Of a stretch of DNA of 64,000 nucleotides, positions 1 to 9,578 are shown piece by piece; the stretch's first letter is position 1; each line of letters starts with the position of its first letter. Origin of the DNA: Luteimicrobium album (GTDB lineage: Bacteria; Actinomycetota; Actinomycetes; Actinomycetales; Cellulomonadaceae); contig NZ_BSUK01000001.1 of assembly GCF_030161555.1 (NCBI RefSeq), forward strand, positions 3,906,001 through 3,970,000, in the 5' to 3' direction. The translations under genes were made by a program, and so were the position numbers. Under the pieces are notes generated by a model. That model saw only the letters and a program-made list of their open reading frames with translations, was not told the DNA's origin and ran no database searches.

Positions 1-586
1 GCTGCGGCGCACACGGCTCGACGACGAGACGGCCGCGCGCCTCGGGCTCGACGCCGTCGACGCGAGCGCCTCGCAGAGGACGGCCGACAGCGCTCGGTCA
101 GACGCCGCTCCCGCGCTCGAGCACGAGCCCGCCCAGGTGGCCGTGGTGGACCTCGCCCCGGCGCCCGTGGACCGGGCGCGCGTCGTCGACTGGCTCCTCG
201 CGAACGGCTTCTCGTACTTCGTGGACTCGGAGGGCGACGTCGGCGGGCTCTGGCAGGGCCGGCTGTTCTACTTCCTCCTCTTCGGCGAGCACGACGAGAT
301 CGTGCAGGTGCGCGGTCAGTGGAACCGCGACATCACCATCGAGCGGCTCGAGGAGGTCCTCGAGCTCTGCAACGAGTGGAACGCGGAGCGGATCTGGCCC
401 AAGGCGTACACGCGCGTGCGCGACAACGGCCTCGTCCAGGTCTACACGGAGGTCACCGTCGACCTCGAGTTCGGCGCCAACGACGACCAGCTCGGCGACG
501 TCCTGCAGTGCGGGCTCTCGACGGCCTCGGTGTTCTTCGACTCGCTCGACGACGCCTACCCCGACCCGCTGCGGAGCGCACCGTGA
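1..586 (+). CDS. YbjN domain-containing protein (5' end outside window)
   Basis: The frame is open from base 2, so the gene probably begins upstream; a GTG at 137 is the first start candidate with strong family similarity after it. The domain is the YbjN / type III secretion chaperone-like fold, visible as the pattern FYFLLFGEHDEIVQVRGQW followed by CNEWNAERIWPKAYTR. These are usually small soluble proteins of unknown biochemical role. The next gene is a paralogue and its GTG overlaps this stop codon by 4 nt, so the two are translationally coupled. The first 45 codons are charged and Ala/Asp-rich and may be a poorly conserved N-terminus. Function not assigned beyond the family. Confidence 0.8.
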   Translation, partial: LRRTRLDDETAARLGLDAVDASASQRTADSARSDAAPALEHEPAQVAVVDLAPAPVDRARVVDWLLANGFSYFVDSEGDVGGLWQGRLFYFLLFGEHDEIVQVRGQWNRDITIERLEEVLELCNEWNAERIWPKAYTRVRDNGLVQVYTEVTVDLEFGANDDQLGDVLQCGLSTASVFFDSLDDAYPDPLRSAP

Positions 587-1113
587 GCGGCCCCAACCAG
601 ACCGGGTGGCTGGCCCGGCTGTTCGGCAACCGGCCCAAGGCGCCCGACGTCCCGCGGGTGCGGAGCGACGCCGAGATCCCGGCGGCCGCGACCATGGACC
701 GCGTCGGGACGTTCCTCACGCGACGGGGCTACCGGTTCCGGGTCGACGAGGACGGCGACATCACGGGCACCTGGGAGGGGCACCGGTTCTGGTTCATGCT
801 GCTCGGCCCCGAGCAGCACGTGCTGCAGGTCCGCGGCCGCTGGGACCGCACCGTCCCGCCCGAGGCGCGGCTCGCGCTCCTGCAGGCCATGAACGACTGG
901 AACCGGGAACGGATCTGGCCGAAGGTCTACACGCGCGAGGAGGGCGACCGGCTCGCCGTCTACGCCGAGGTGTCGGTCGACCTCGAGCACGGCGCGACCG
1001 ACGCGCAGCTCGGCCAGGTGATCTCGTGCGGGCTCGGCACCGGCGTGCAGGTCTTCTCGTCGCTGGGCACGCTCCTGCCCCCGCCCGACGACGAACCCGA
1101 GCCCGAGGCGTAG
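583..1113 (+). CDS. YbjN domain-containing protein, second paralogue
   Basis: A 176-residue protein starting at GTG 583, inside the stop region of the preceding YbjN gene (GTGA overlap). It repeats the same core: FWFMLLGPEQHVLQVRGRW, then MNDWNRERIWPKVYTR and VSVDLEHGATDAQLG, so it is a tandem duplicate of its neighbour. The N-terminal 40 residues are basic and Pro-rich and the C-terminus is acidic (PPDDEPEPEA). Tandem YbjN genes next to miaB are typical of this actinobacterial neighbourhood. Probably cytoplasmic and working with the upstream paralogue; the biochemical role is unknown. Confidence 0.85.
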   Translation: MSGPNQTGWLARLFGNRPKAPDVPRVRSDAEIPAAATMDRVGTFLTRRGYRFRVDEDGDITGTWEGHRFWFMLLGPEQHVLQVRGRWDRTVPPEARLALLQAMNDWNRERIWPKVYTREEGDRLAVYAEVSVDLEHGATDAQLGQVISCGLGTGVQVFSSLGTLLPPPDDEPEPEA

Positions 1114-1147
1114 GCCTCACGGTCCGTCCGGGCGGACGCGCCCGCCG

Positions 1148-2781
1148 TCAGCGGGCGGTCAAGGACGGCATGCCGAGTAGCACGGGTCCGGGGGCCGTGC
1201 CCGTCCCGCACGCGTCCCCACCGTGGGCGTGCTCGTCGCTCCCGAGACCCACGCGTGCGCGCTCACGCTCGACCCAGGCGTCGCCCGACCGGGTCCGGCG
1301 CACCTCGAACGGGCCGCCGTCGAGCGCGGCGTCCGCGATCAGGTGGTGCGGGGCGCCGTGCGTGACCCGGACCGTCAGCAGGTCGCCCGGCCGGGGCAGC
1401 GGCGTGGCGTCGGCGAGCCGCGGGTCGTCCGCGTCGGTGCCCGTGCGGGCGAGGTCCGCGAGCGCCGGCGGGAGCGCGACGTGAACGAGCCGGTTGTCGG
1501 CCGCCCGGCCGCTGAGCCGGTGCGTCTCGCCGTCCTTGCGTCCGGTGCCCTCCATGACGAGCACCTCGACGGTGCGGCCGACCTGACGCTCGGCCTCCTC
1601 GGCGCTGATCCGCTCCTGCAGGGCGAGCAGCCGGTCGAAGCGCTCCTGGATCACGTCCTTCGGCAGCTCCGGAGGTCGGCCGCCGGGGTCCCCGGGCGGC
1701 GCGAGTACTGGAAGGCGAAGGCCGAGCTGAACCGGCTGGCCTCCACGACGCGCAGCGTCTCGGCGAAGTCCTCCTCGGTCTCGCCCGGGAACCCGACGAT
1801 GATGTCGGTCGTGATCGCGGCGTCCGGCAGCGCGGCACGGACCTTCTCGATGATCCCGAGGAAGCGCTCCGAGCGGTACGAGCGGCGCATCGCCCGCAGG
1901 ATCCGGTCGGACCCCGACTGCAGCGGCATGTGGAGCTGCGGCATGACGTTGGGCGTCTCGGCCATGGCCGCGATGACGTCGTCGGTGAACGCGGCCGGGT
2001 GCGGCGAGGTGAACCGCACGCGCTCGAGCCCCTCGATCTGCCCGCACGCGCGCAGGAGCTTCGCGAACGCGCCGCGGTCGCCGAACTCGACGCCGTAGGA
2101 GTTGACGTTCTGCCCGAGCAGCGTGACCTCGACCGCGCCCGCGGCGACGAGCGCCTCAACCTCGGCGAGCACCTCGCCCGGGCGGCGGTCCCGCTCCTTG
2201 CCGCGCAGGTGCGGCACGATGCAGAACGTGCACGTGTTGTTGCAGCCCACGCTGATGGACACCCAGCCCGCGTAGACCGACTCGCGGCGCGTCGGCAGGA
2301 TCGACGGGAACACCTGGAGCGACTCGTGGATCTCGACCTCGGCCGCCTCGTTGTGGCGCGAGCGCTCCAGCAGCACCGGCAGCGCGTCGAGGTTGTGCGT
2401 GCCGAAGACGACGTCCACCCACGGGGCCTTCTCGACGATCGTGCCTCGATCCTTCTGCGCGAGGCAGCCGCCGACGGCGATCTGCATGCCGGGCCGGCGG
2501 GCCTTGACCGACGCGAGCTGGCCCAGGTTCCCGTACAGGCGGGTGGCCGCGTTCTCGCGGACTGCGCACGTGTTGATGACGACGACGTCCACCTCGCCCG
2601 CGGCCTCCGCCTCCGCCGACGCGCGGGCGTAGCCGGCCTCCTCGAGCATCCCCGCCATGTGCTCGGAGTCGTGGACGTTCATCTGGCACCCGAGCGTCCG
2701 CACCGTGTAGGTGCGCGGGTGGGTCGCCGCGGCGTCGAGGAACGGCACGGCGACGCGCTGGGTCAAGGACTGCGTGGACAT
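1148..2781 (-). CDS. miaB: tRNA-2-methylthio-N6-dimethylallyladenosine synthase MiaB (one frameshift)
   Basis: Radical-SAM methylthiotransferase that adds the 2-methylthio group to i6A37 of tRNAs. The N-terminal UPF0004 domain carries Cys32, Cys72 and Cys106 for one Fe-S cluster; the radical-SAM motif CNNTCTFC gives Cys180, Cys184 and Cys187; a TRAM domain closes the protein. The frame breaks after [12 protein letters not shown]. The rest ([23 protein letters not shown] to the stop at 1148) continues in the next frame, which one extra G at 1671-1672 on the plus strand would restore. About 544 residues after repair, somewhat longer than usual because of the C-terminal tail. The ATG at 2781 is chosen because MSTQSLTQ precedes the conserved start of the fold. 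Confidence 0.9.
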
Positions 2782-2953
2782 CCCCACCAGGGTACGGTGC
2801 CGCCGCGCGACGCCCGGGCACGCCCGCCGGTCGGCGCGAGGTCTGCCCGAGGTCTGCCCGATCCTGGGCGAAGACGGGGCATCCGCCGACTTGTTGCCGG
2901 GTTGTGACCTTTCGTTACCAGCGGGTAGGCCGTGCATCGCCTATGTTCGGTGA

Positions 2954-3709
2954 ATGGATGTGACGTCGGCCACCACCCCGCTCGTCCGGCTGAGCGGGGT
3001 CAACAAGCACTTCGGCGACCTGCACGTGCTCCGCGACATCGACCTCGAGGTCGACAAGGGCGAGGTGCTCGTGGTGATCGGGCCCTCGGGCTCCGGCAAG
3101 TCGACCCTGTGCCGCGCGATCAACCGCCTCGAGCCCATCGACTCCGGGACCATCGAGCTCGACGGCGAGCCGCTGCCCCAGGAGGGCAAGGCGCTCGCCC
3201 GGCTGCGGTCCGACGTCGGGATGGTGTTCCAGTCGTTCAACCTGTTCGCCCACAAGACCGTGCTCGAGAACGTCACCCTCGGGCCCGTCAAGGTCCGTCG
3301 GACCAAGAAGGCCGACGCACGCGAGGAGGCGCTCACGCTGCTCGACCGCGTGGGCGTCAAGGACCAGGCCGACAAGCTTCCCGCCCAGCTCTCCGGCGGC
3401 CAGCAGCAGCGCGTCGCGATCGCCCGCGCACTCGCCATGCACCCCAAGGTCATCCTCTTCGACGAGCCCACCTCGGCCCTCGACCCGGAGATGGTCGGCG
3501 AGGTGCTCGACGTCATGGTCGGGCTCGCGCGCGACGGCATGACCATGGTCGTCGTCACCCACGAGATGGGGTTCGCGCGCAAGGCCGCGAACCGCGTGGT
3601 GTTCATGGCCGACGGCCGGCTCGTCGAGCAGGCCACGCCCGAGGAGTTCTTCACCAACCCGCAGAGCACTCGCGCCAAGGACTTCCTGTCGAAGATCCTC
3701 CCGCACTAG
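2954..3709 (+). CDS. gluA: Glutamate/polar amino-acid ABC transporter ATP-binding protein
   Basis: ATPase of an amino-acid importer, 251 residues, normal for the family. Visible motifs: Walker [10 protein letters not shown] (43-51), Q-loop Gln93, signature LSGGQ (146-150), Walker B VILFDE (166-171) and switch His203. First gene of a four-gene operon with a solute-binding lipoprotein and two permeases, the GluABCD arrangement of corynebacteria and relatives. It is divergent from miaB, so its promoter must lie in the 170 bp between 2782 and 2953; I saw no convincing -35/-10 pair there. Substrate glutamate is inferred from operon type, not from the sequence alone. Confidence 0.93.
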   Translation: MDVTSATTPLVRLSGVNKHFGDLHVLRDIDLEVDKGEVLVVIGPSGSGKSTLCRAINRLEPIDSGTIELDGEPLPQEGKALARLRSDVGMVFQSFNLFAHKTVLENVTLGPVKVRRTKKADAREEALTLLDRVGVKDQADKLPAQLSGGQQQRVAIARALAMHPKVILFDEPTSALDPEMVGEVLDVMVGLARDGMTMVVVTHEMGFARKAANRVVFMADGRLVEQATPEEFFTNPQSTRAKDFLSKILPH

Positions 3710-3767
3710 CCACGAAGCGACGCGGGAGGTCCGGGACGATTTCCATCAACCAGAAGGGGAACACACG

Positions 3768-4601
3768 ATGCGCAAACGACTCCTGGGGGCGATCGCCCTC
3801 GCTGCCGCCACCGCACTCGCGCTGGCCGGCTGCGGCTCGGACGACGACGGCGGCAGCGGCGGCGGCGGCAAGAAGATCACCATCGGCATCAAGTTCGACC
3901 AGCCGGGGCTCGGCTTCAAGGACGGCGACAAGTACTCCGGCTTCGACGTCGACGCCGCGACGTACATTGCCAAGAAGCTCGGCTACTCCGCCGACCAGAT
4001 CACCTGGAAGGAGGCGCCGAGCGCCCAGCGCGAGACCCTCCTGTCCACGCACCAGGTCGACATGATCCTGGCCACGTACTCGATCACCGACGACCGCAAG
4101 AAGACCGTCGCGTTCGCCGGCCCCTACTTCGTCGCCGGGCAGGACCTGCTCGTCAAGAACGACAACACCGACATCACCGGGCCCGAGTCGCTCGACGGCA
4201 AGAAGCTGTGCTCCGTCACCGGCTCGACGTCCGCGCAGAAGATCAAGGACACCTACGCCAACAAGGTGAACCTCGTCGAGTACCCGGGCTACGCCGAGTG
4301 CGTCACCGCGCTCAACGGCGGTGCCGTCGACGCCGTCACGACCGACGACATCATCCTCGCCGGCCTCGCGGCCCAGCCCGCCAACAAGGGCAAGGTCAAG
4401 GTCGTCGGCAAGCCGTTCACGACCGAGAACTACGGCGTCGGCCTGCCGCAGGACAACAAGACCTGCCAGCAGATCACCGACGCGATCAAGGACATGATCT
4501 CGGACGGCTCGTGGCAGAAGTTCCTCGACACCAACCTCGAGGGCACCGGGTACAAGCCCGACGCCTCGAAGAACCCGCCCACGCCCGCCGCCTGCGGCTG
4601 A
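3768..4601 (+). CDS. gluB: Amino-acid ABC transporter substrate-binding lipoprotein
   Basis: A 277-residue periplasmic-binding-protein-like lipoprotein. The signal peptide ends in the lipobox ALAGC with lipidated Cys22, followed by a Gly/Ser/Asp-rich linker. The mature part is a SBP family 3 domain (KITIGIKFDQPGLGF, YSGFDVDAATYIAKKLGY, the repeated pattern ITDDRKKTVAFAGPY). It delivers substrate to the permeases downstream. It sits 58 nt after the ATPase gene and is followed by a 16-bp perfect hairpin before the permease genes, the usual device for making more binding protein than permease. The ATG at 3768 has an AGAAGGGGA-type ribosome-binding site. Confidence 0.93.
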   Translation: MRKRLLGAIALAAATALALAGCGSDDDGGSGGGGKKITIGIKFDQPGLGFKDGDKYSGFDVDAATYIAKKLGYSADQITWKEAPSAQRETLLSTHQVDMILATYSITDDRKKTVAFAGPYFVAGQDLLVKNDNTDITGPESLDGKKLCSVTGSTSAQKIKDTYANKVNLVEYPGYAECVTALNGGAVDAVTTDDIILAGLAAQPANKGKVKVVGKPFTTENYGVGLPQDNKTCQQITDAIKDMISDGSWQKFLDTNLEGTGYKPDASKNPPTPAACG

Positions 4602-4606
4602 CGCTC

Positions 4607-4643
4607 CGGCCGGGGCCCGCGCACGCCGCGCGGGCCCCGGCCG
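4607..4643 (+). terminator. Strong intergenic hairpin between gluB and gluC
   Basis: A perfect 16-bp all-G/C-type stem (4607-4622 with 4628-4643) and a 5-nt loop, six bases after the gluB stop. No T-run follows, so it is more likely an mRNA-stabilising or partial-terminator element that raises gluB expression over the permease genes than a full stop. Such hairpins after binding-protein genes are well known in ABC operons. Confidence 0.7.
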
Positions 4644-4707
4644 CTGTCCGCGGCCCGCACCCCGGGACCCCGACGAGTCCCCACGACACCGACGGAGGTG
4701 ACCACCG

Positions 4708-5403
4708 ATGAGAAGCGACGGCTTCGTCTCGCAGTTCGCCGACCTCTTCGACGAGTACGACGTGCTCGGCGCGTTCTGGGTGAACATCCAGCTCACGCTG
4801 TGGTCCGCGCTGTTCGCGGGGATCCTCGGCACGATCCTCGCACTGTTCCGGATCTCGCCGATCCCCAGCCTGCGCTGGGCCGGGACCGCCTACGTCAACA
4901 TCTTCCGGAACACGCCGCTCACGATCATCATGGTCCTGCTGAGCCTCGGCGTGTGGACGCAGCTCGGCGTCCAGCTGTCCGGAGACTTCACCACGAACTT
5001 CTTCCGTTTCGGCGTCGTCGGACTATCCGTCTACACGGCGTCGTTCGTCTGCGAGTCGATCCGGTCGGGCGTCAACACCGTGCCCATCGGCCAGGCCGAG
5101 GCGGCGCGCTCCATCGGCCTCTCGTTCCTCCCCGCGGCGCGGCTGATCATCCTGCCACAGGCGTTCCGCGGGTCGATCGCCCCGCTGGGCAGCACGCTGA
5201 TCGCTCTGACCAAGAACTCGACAGTCGCGTCCGTCGTCGGCGTCTCGACGGAGACGTCAGGGCTCCTGAAGACCATGCTCGAGTTCCACTCGAGCCTTCT
5301 GGTCGCGATCTTCCTGACGTTCGCCCTCGGCTACGTCATCCTCGTCATCCCCGTCGGCATCGCGACGACGGCCCTGTCCCGACGCCTGGCGGTGAAGCGA
5401 TGA
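4708..5403 (+). CDS. gluC: Amino-acid ABC transporter permease, first subunit
   Basis: A 231-residue inner-membrane permease of the His/Glu/Gln/Arg/opine family. Several hydrophobic segments are visible (for instance LTLWSALFAGILGTILALF and the C-terminal LLVAIFLTFALGYVILVIPVGI). The ATPase-contact EAA loop reads QAEAARSIGLSFLPAARLIILPQAFRG-like around residues 130-155. The stop overlaps the start of the second permease gene (ATGA), so the two are coupled and probably form a heterodimer in the membrane. Confidence 0.9.
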   Translation: MRSDGFVSQFADLFDEYDVLGAFWVNIQLTLWSALFAGILGTILALFRISPIPSLRWAGTAYVNIFRNTPLTIIMVLLSLGVWTQLGVQLSGDFTTNFFRFGVVGLSVYTASFVCESIRSGVNTVPIGQAEAARSIGLSFLPAARLIILPQAFRGSIAPLGSTLIALTKNSTVASVVGVSTETSGLLKTMLEFHSSLLVAIFLTFALGYVILVIPVGIATTALSRRLAVKR

Positions 5404-6304
5404 GCACCCAGAACGTCCTGTTCGACGCCCCTGGCCCCCGCGGGCGGCGCACGATCCTGATCGGCAACGTCGTCGGCGTCGTCGTCGTGCTCGGTGTGCT
5501 CGCCGTCGTGGTGCAACGATTTGCCGACAAGGGCCAGTTCGCGGCAGACCTCTGGTCGCCCCTCGTGCACGCCGACGCCTGGACGAACTTCCTCATCCCG
5601 GGCCTGGTGGACACCCTCGAAGCAGCCGCGATGTCGATCGTCCTGGCCCTCGCCTTCGGCCTCGTCTTCGGTCTGGGCCGTCTGGCCTCGAGCAGGACCG
5701 TCCGGTGGGTGTCGGGAACGATCGTCGAGTTCTTCCGAGCAGTGCCCGTCCTGCTGATGATGATCTTCTTCTTCTACGTCTTCGCGGTGTACGACGTCTT
5801 CCGGAGCGAGTACGTGCCGCTCGCCGCCGTCGTCGTCTCGCTCACGCTCTACAACGGTGCTGTCGTCGCCGAGCTCGTCCGCTCCGGCGTCCACGGGCTG
5901 CCGAGCGGGCAGCGCGAGGCGGCGCTCGCCACGGGGTTGACCTCCGGCCAGTCGCTTCGGTCCATCGAGGTGCCGCAGGCGCTGTCCGCCATGCTGCCCG
6001 CGCTGCTGAGCCAGCTCGTGGTCGTGCTCAAGGACTCGGCTCTCGGCTCTGCGATCGGATACACCGAGCTGCTCCAGCAGGCACGCCGTCTTGGTGCCAA
6101 GGACGGCAACATCCTCCAGTCGCTGCTGGTCGCGGCCGTGATCTTCATCATCGTCAACTACCTCCTCACGCTCGTCGCCGGGCGGGTGCGGCGCCGGCGT
6201 CGCCACACCGGGGAGGTCAGGGCGCGATCGCCGTCACGACCGCCGTCGCCACGGACGTCGGCGTCACCCCGATCACCGGGCTGGGCGACGGCGGCCGCAT
6301 CTGA
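5400..6304 (+). CDS. gluD: Amino-acid ABC transporter permease, second subunit (one frameshift near the end)
   Basis: Permease partner of gluC with the family EAA loop (SGQREAALATGLTSGQ) and hydrophobic segments throughout. As it stands the frame runs past the operon terminator to 6641 on an unlikely Arg/Ser-rich tail overlapping recX. Adding one G to the GGGG run at 6210-6213 switches to the frame ending at 6304 with ...ATDVGVTPITGLGDGGRI, 40 nt before the terminator. I therefore take 6304 as the true stop, giving about 301 residues. The ATG at 5400 overlaps the gluC stop. Confidence 0.85.
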
Positions 6305-6343
6305 CCGCGCCCCGGGCAGCGGACGCACCGAGCACGACAGGCG

Positions 6344-6371
6344 GCCCGCCCACCCCTCGGGGTGGGCGGGC
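6344..6371 (+). terminator. Terminator of the gluABCD operon
   Basis: A 13-bp perfect G+C-rich stem (6344-6356 with 6359-6371) with a tight loop, followed by AGCCTTTCT. It lies 40 nt after the corrected gluD stop and before the convergent recX gene. The short T stretch supports intrinsic termination on the plus strand. Confidence 0.8.
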
Positions 6372-6541
6372 AGCCTTTCTGCGTCACGGGTACCGGCCCG
6401 ACACACCACCTCGCGAAGTAGTACGGCCGCCGGTATACCTCGCGGGAAGGTGACGACCGCATCATCGGTGGAGGTGGGGTCCGACGGCCGGGGAGCCGGA
6501 GTAAGTCCCGCGTGGGCCCGTCGCAGCGCGTCGGGGCTGGG

Positions 6542-7203
6542 TCAGTCGGCCCAGGCGTCGATGTCTTCGCGTGCCGCGATCTCGTCCCGTTCGGCCCCGA
6601 GCTCGGCGCTGATCGCGGCGAGCGCCGGGCCCGGCGCGTAGCCCTTGCGGGCGAGGACGCCCATGACGCGTCGGACGCGGACGTCGCGTTCGAGCCCCGC
6701 GGTCCGCGCGAGACGCTTGCGCACGAGCTCGCGGAGGGCAGCGTCCTCGGCGTCGTCGTCGATGGTCTCGAGCGCGGCCTGCGCGTCGTCGTCGTCGATC
6801 CCCCGACGGCGCAGCTCGGCCGCGATGCCGCGGCGCGACAGCGAGCGTTCGACGAGCTGGCTGCGGGCGATCATGCCGGCGAGCTCCGCGTCGTCGAGCA
6901 GGCCGACGTCGGTGAACCGCTCCACGAGCTGGTCGATCACGTCGTCCGGGTATCCGCGACGCCTTAGACCGTCGGCGATCTGACGGCGGGTACGTGGCGC
7001 GCCCGTGAGCATGCGCAGAGCGACGGCCCGGGCCGCCTCGAGCTGCTCGTCACGCGAAGCAGGGGCGTGCTCCGCGTTCGAACGCTCTCGAGGGGCCCGG
7101 GCCCGAACCTCGCCACGTGCGGACGAGGCCGTGTCGCGGCGGCGCGCGCCGCCGCGAGACGTGCTGGACCGGCCCTGGGGGAAGCCCCTTCGGGGAAAGA
7201 CAT
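6542..7203 (-). CDS. recX: RecX recombination regulator (frameshift near the start)
   Basis: Regulator that binds RecA filaments and modulates recombination and SOS. The conserved RecX body begins at LEAARAVALRMLTGAPRTRRQIADGLRRRGYP and runs through the helical repeats (LVERSLSRRGIAAELRRRGI) to the stop at 6542. The ATG at 7203, a few bases past the recA stop, is in a different frame. One extra base in the GGGG run at 7192-7195 (plus strand) joins MSFPRRGFPQGRSS to the RecX frame, giving about 220 residues. No usable start exists in the main frame upstream of the conserved part. It follows recA by about 11 nt, so the two are almost certainly cotranscribed. Confidence 0.88.
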
Positions 7204-7214
7204 GGCCGGGTCCG

Positions 7215-9395
7215 TCAGAACGGTGCCGCCGCGCCCTTCGCGGCTGCAGCCTTGGGCGCCGCGGCGTCGGCCGCACCGCCCGGCTCCTCCGCGGGCACGT
7301 CGACGCGGGCGCCGACACCGAGCTTCTCCTTGATCTTCTTCTCCAGCTCGTTCGCGAGGTCGGGGTTGTCCCGCAGGAACGAGCGAGCGTTCTCCTTGCC
7401 CTGACCGAGCTGGTCGCCGTCGTAGGTGAACCACGAGCCGGACTTGCGCACGAACCCGTGCTCCACGCCCATGTCGATGAGCCCGCCCTCGCGCGAGATG
7501 CCGACGCCGTAGAGGATGTCGAACTCGGCCTGCTTGAAGGGCGGCGCCATCTTGTTCTTGACGACCTTGACGCGCGTACGGTTGCCGACCGCGTCGGTGC
7601 CCTCCTTGAGGGTCTCGATGCGGCGGATGTCCAGGCGGACCGACGCGTAGAACTTGAGCGCCTTGCCACCGGTCGTCGTCTCGGGGCTGTTGTGCACCAT
7701 CACGCCGTCGACGAAGTAGTTGTGCTTGCCCTCGACCTCGATGTCGAACCGCTGCATCGATCGGGTCTTCGGCTTCACGTGGACGTCGAGCACCCGTGCC
7801 GGTACGGGCACCGTACGAGGCTCGACGAACTCCGGGGTGACATCGAACGCGCCACGCAGACGTGGCAGCAGCTTGTAGTCCATCGACGGGTGGACGTACG
7901 GCGCGATGATCTCCTGGAAGCGTGCCGTCCCGGCCGTGGTGAACTGCAGCACGTTCTGCTGCATCGCGCCCCGCACCGTGAGCTTCGTCTCGACGCCGTG
8001 CACGTCGCGCAGGTACTCGACGAGCCGCGCCCGGGAGCCTTCGCTCATCGCGTCGACGCACACCTCCGCGCGACCCGATCCGCCGGCGGTCCGCGCCTGG
8101 AGCCCCTTCGATCGGACCAGGAACGACGCGTCGTCCATGTACCAGACCGCCAGGGCCAGCGGCGTGAGCGCCTTGAGGTAGTCGTCGGTCAGGTGCTTCT
8201 TGCCGCCACCCATGTAGACGACCTCGCGCAGCTCGCTCAGCTCCGGGAGCGGGGTGAGGTCGACGTGCACGGCGCCGTTGTCGCGTACCGACCGCGTCTG
8301 CCCGATGTTCCCCAGCAGCGAGGCCTTCCAGTCGAGATAGGCCACCTGCTTCGGTCCGTGTCCCATGCGGTACCGCACGCCGTGGCGACCACGGGCGTTG
8401 GGGGCCAGGTGTCCGTCACCCATGAGTCCACCCAGGATCGTCTGCCACTGCTGGTCGGACAGACGCACCTGCTCCGCGACCATCACGCGGTCGCCCGCGA
8501 TGATCTCGCCTGCCTCTCTCCAGCCGCCCGGGGTCCTGATCAGGTGGTTCTCCGTCGCGGCGAACTGCGACCGCCCGTTGCCTCCGGACTTCTCGACGGT
8601 GAACTGGAGGAACCGCTCCGCGGGACCGTTGTCGAACCAGCTCACGACCTTGCGTGGCACGACCTCGTTGGTCTCCGGGTCGTACGAGAGAACCTCGACC
8701 GGGAGCTTCTGGTTGACGATCTTGCCGATCTTCTCGGTCGTGCCGTCCGCGAGCATCACGCGCGTCGAGTACTGGAAGCAGCCGAAGAAGACGCCGATCT
8801 TCTCGCGGAGCTGGTTGATGAAGATGGCGGTCGTCTTGGACGAGTTGAGCGCGCCGGTGATCTTGCGCAGCGCCTGCGACATGAGGCGCGCCTGGAGGCC
8901 GACGTGGCTGTCGCCCATCTCGCCCTCGATCTCGGCCTTGGGCACGAGGGCCGCGACCGAGTCGATGACGATGATGTCGAGCGCGCCGGAGCGGATCAGC
9001 ATGTCGGCGATCTCGAGCGCCTGCTCCCCCGTGTCCGGCTGCGAGACGAGCAGCGCGTCGGTGTCGACGCCGAGCTTCTTGGCGTACTCGGGGTCGAGCG
9101 CGTGCTCGGCGTCGATGAACGCCGCGATGCCCCCGGCCTTCTGGGCGCTGGCCACCGCGTGCAGGGCGACCGTCGTCTTGCCGGAGGACTCCGGGCCGTA
9201 GACCTCGATCACGCGGCCACGCGGGAGCCCACCGATGCCCAGCGCGACGTCGAGCGCGATGGAGCCGGTCGGGATGACGTCGACCGGGGCACGGCCCTCC
9301 TCCCCGAGGCGCATCACCGAGCCCTTGCCGAAGTTTCGGTCGATCTGGGCGAGGGCGGCCTCGAGCGCCTTCTCGCGGTCTGCAGGTGCGGGCAT
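7215..9395 (-). CDS. recA: Recombinase RecA precursor containing an intein
   Basis: Strand-exchange ATPase and LexA co-protease. The 726-residue precursor is read from the ATG at 9395, which has the Shine-Dalgarno AAAGGTGG; an ATG 54 nt further up (9449) is in frame but gives an atypical N-terminus. The N-extein is residues 1-205 with Walker A GPESSGKT (67-74) and ends ...EKIGVFFG. An intein of 364 residues follows, and the C-extein of 157 residues starts [13 protein letters not shown]. The splice joint lies in the DNA-binding L2 loop. Without the intein RecA is 362 residues, a normal size, with an Ala/Glu-rich tail. recX follows directly and a LexA box lies upstream. Confidence 0.97.
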   Translation of the reverse strand: MPAPADREKALEAALAQIDRNFGKGSVMRLGEEGRAPVDVIPTGSIALDVALGIGGLPRGRVIEVYGPESSGKTTVALHAVASAQKAGGIAAFIDAEHALDPEYAKKLGVDTDALLVSQPDTGEQALEIADMLIRSGALDIIVIDSVAALVPKAEIEGEMGDSHVGLQARLMSQALRKITGALNSSKTTAIFINQLREKIGVFFGCFQYSTRVMLADGTTEKIGKIVNQKLPVEVLSYDPETNEVVPRKVVSWFDNGPAERFLQFTVEKSGGNGRSQFAATENHLIRTPGGWREAGEIIAGDRVMVAEQVRLSDQQWQTILGGLMGDGHLAPNARGRHGVRYRMGHGPKQVAYLDWKASLLGNIGQTRSVRDNGAVHVDLTPLPELSELREVVYMGGGKKHLTDDYLKALTPLALAVWYMDDASFLVRSKGLQARTAGGSGRAEVCVDAMSEGSRARLVEYLRDVHGVETKLTVRGAMQQNVLQFTTAGTARFQEIIAPYVHPSMDYKLLPRLRGAFDVTPEFVEPRTVPVPARVLDVHVKPKTRSMQRFDIEVEGKHNYFVDGVMVHNSPETTTGGKALKFYASVRLDIRRIETLKEGTDAVGNRTRVKVVKNKMAPPFKQAEFDILYGVGISREGGLIDMGVEHGFVRKSGSWFTYDGDQLGQGKENARSFLRDNPDLANELEKKIKEKLGVGARVDVPAEEPGGAADAAAPKAAAAKGAAAPF
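7689..8780 (-). mobile_element. RecA intein with LAGLIDADG homing-endonuclease domain
   Basis: A 364-residue in-frame protein intron. It begins with Cys (TGC at 8778-8780; [14 protein letters not shown]), has the block B pattern [13 protein letters not shown], and ends VDGVMVHN before Ser+1, so all splicing residues (Cys1, block-B His, penultimate His, terminal Asn, Ser+1) are present. The two endonuclease motifs read [10 protein letters not shown] and [11 protein letters not shown], with both acidic residues kept, so homing activity is plausible. From memory, the sequence and site (G before SPETTTGG) match the Mycobacterium leprae RecA intein rather than the M. tuberculosis one, which sits elsewhere in RecA. 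Confidence 0.95.
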
Positions 9396-9545
9396 GTCAG
9401 CCACCTTTGCGCTTCTCGCGCCCGTGCGGCGCGTGTTCGTCGTTGCCATCGGTGAAGACGCTACGTGCGGCCACCGACATCGTCACCGGCCGGTCCCCCG
9501 GCTGTGCACGACACCCCGTGGTCGCGAGGACGTGGATCACCTTAC

Positions 9546-9561
9546 CCGAACAGGTGTTCGA
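9546..9561 (-). promoter_or_regulatory. LexA (SOS) box upstream of recA
   Basis: The sequence CCGAACAGGTGTTCGA matches the actinobacterial SOS box TCGAAC-N4-GTTCGA at 11 of 12 fixed positions. It lies about 150 bp upstream of the recA ATG and beyond the end of the preceding MBL-fold gene, where the recA promoter is expected. It predicts LexA repression and DNA-damage induction of recA-recX. Confidence 0.85.
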
Positions 9562-9578
9562 TCGCGTGCACGTCGTCG

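Noticed and set aside
2782-2953. A sigma-70-like promoter (TATGTT at 2942) for gluA
   Set aside because: No -35 element at an acceptable distance.
4698-6641. gluD reading on to 6641
   Set aside because: The tail passes through the operon terminator and overlaps recX; the frame ending at 6304 is more natural after one base is restored.
9396-9449. An 18-residue N-terminal extension of RecA from ATG 9449
   Set aside because: The ATG at 9395 has a strong ribosome-binding site and gives the family N-terminus.
9555-9569. A 15-nt word (TGTTCGATCGCGTGC) shared with 22234-22248 near the IS
   Set aside because: Only 15 nt, no further similarity around it; the second copy lacks the other half of a LexA box.
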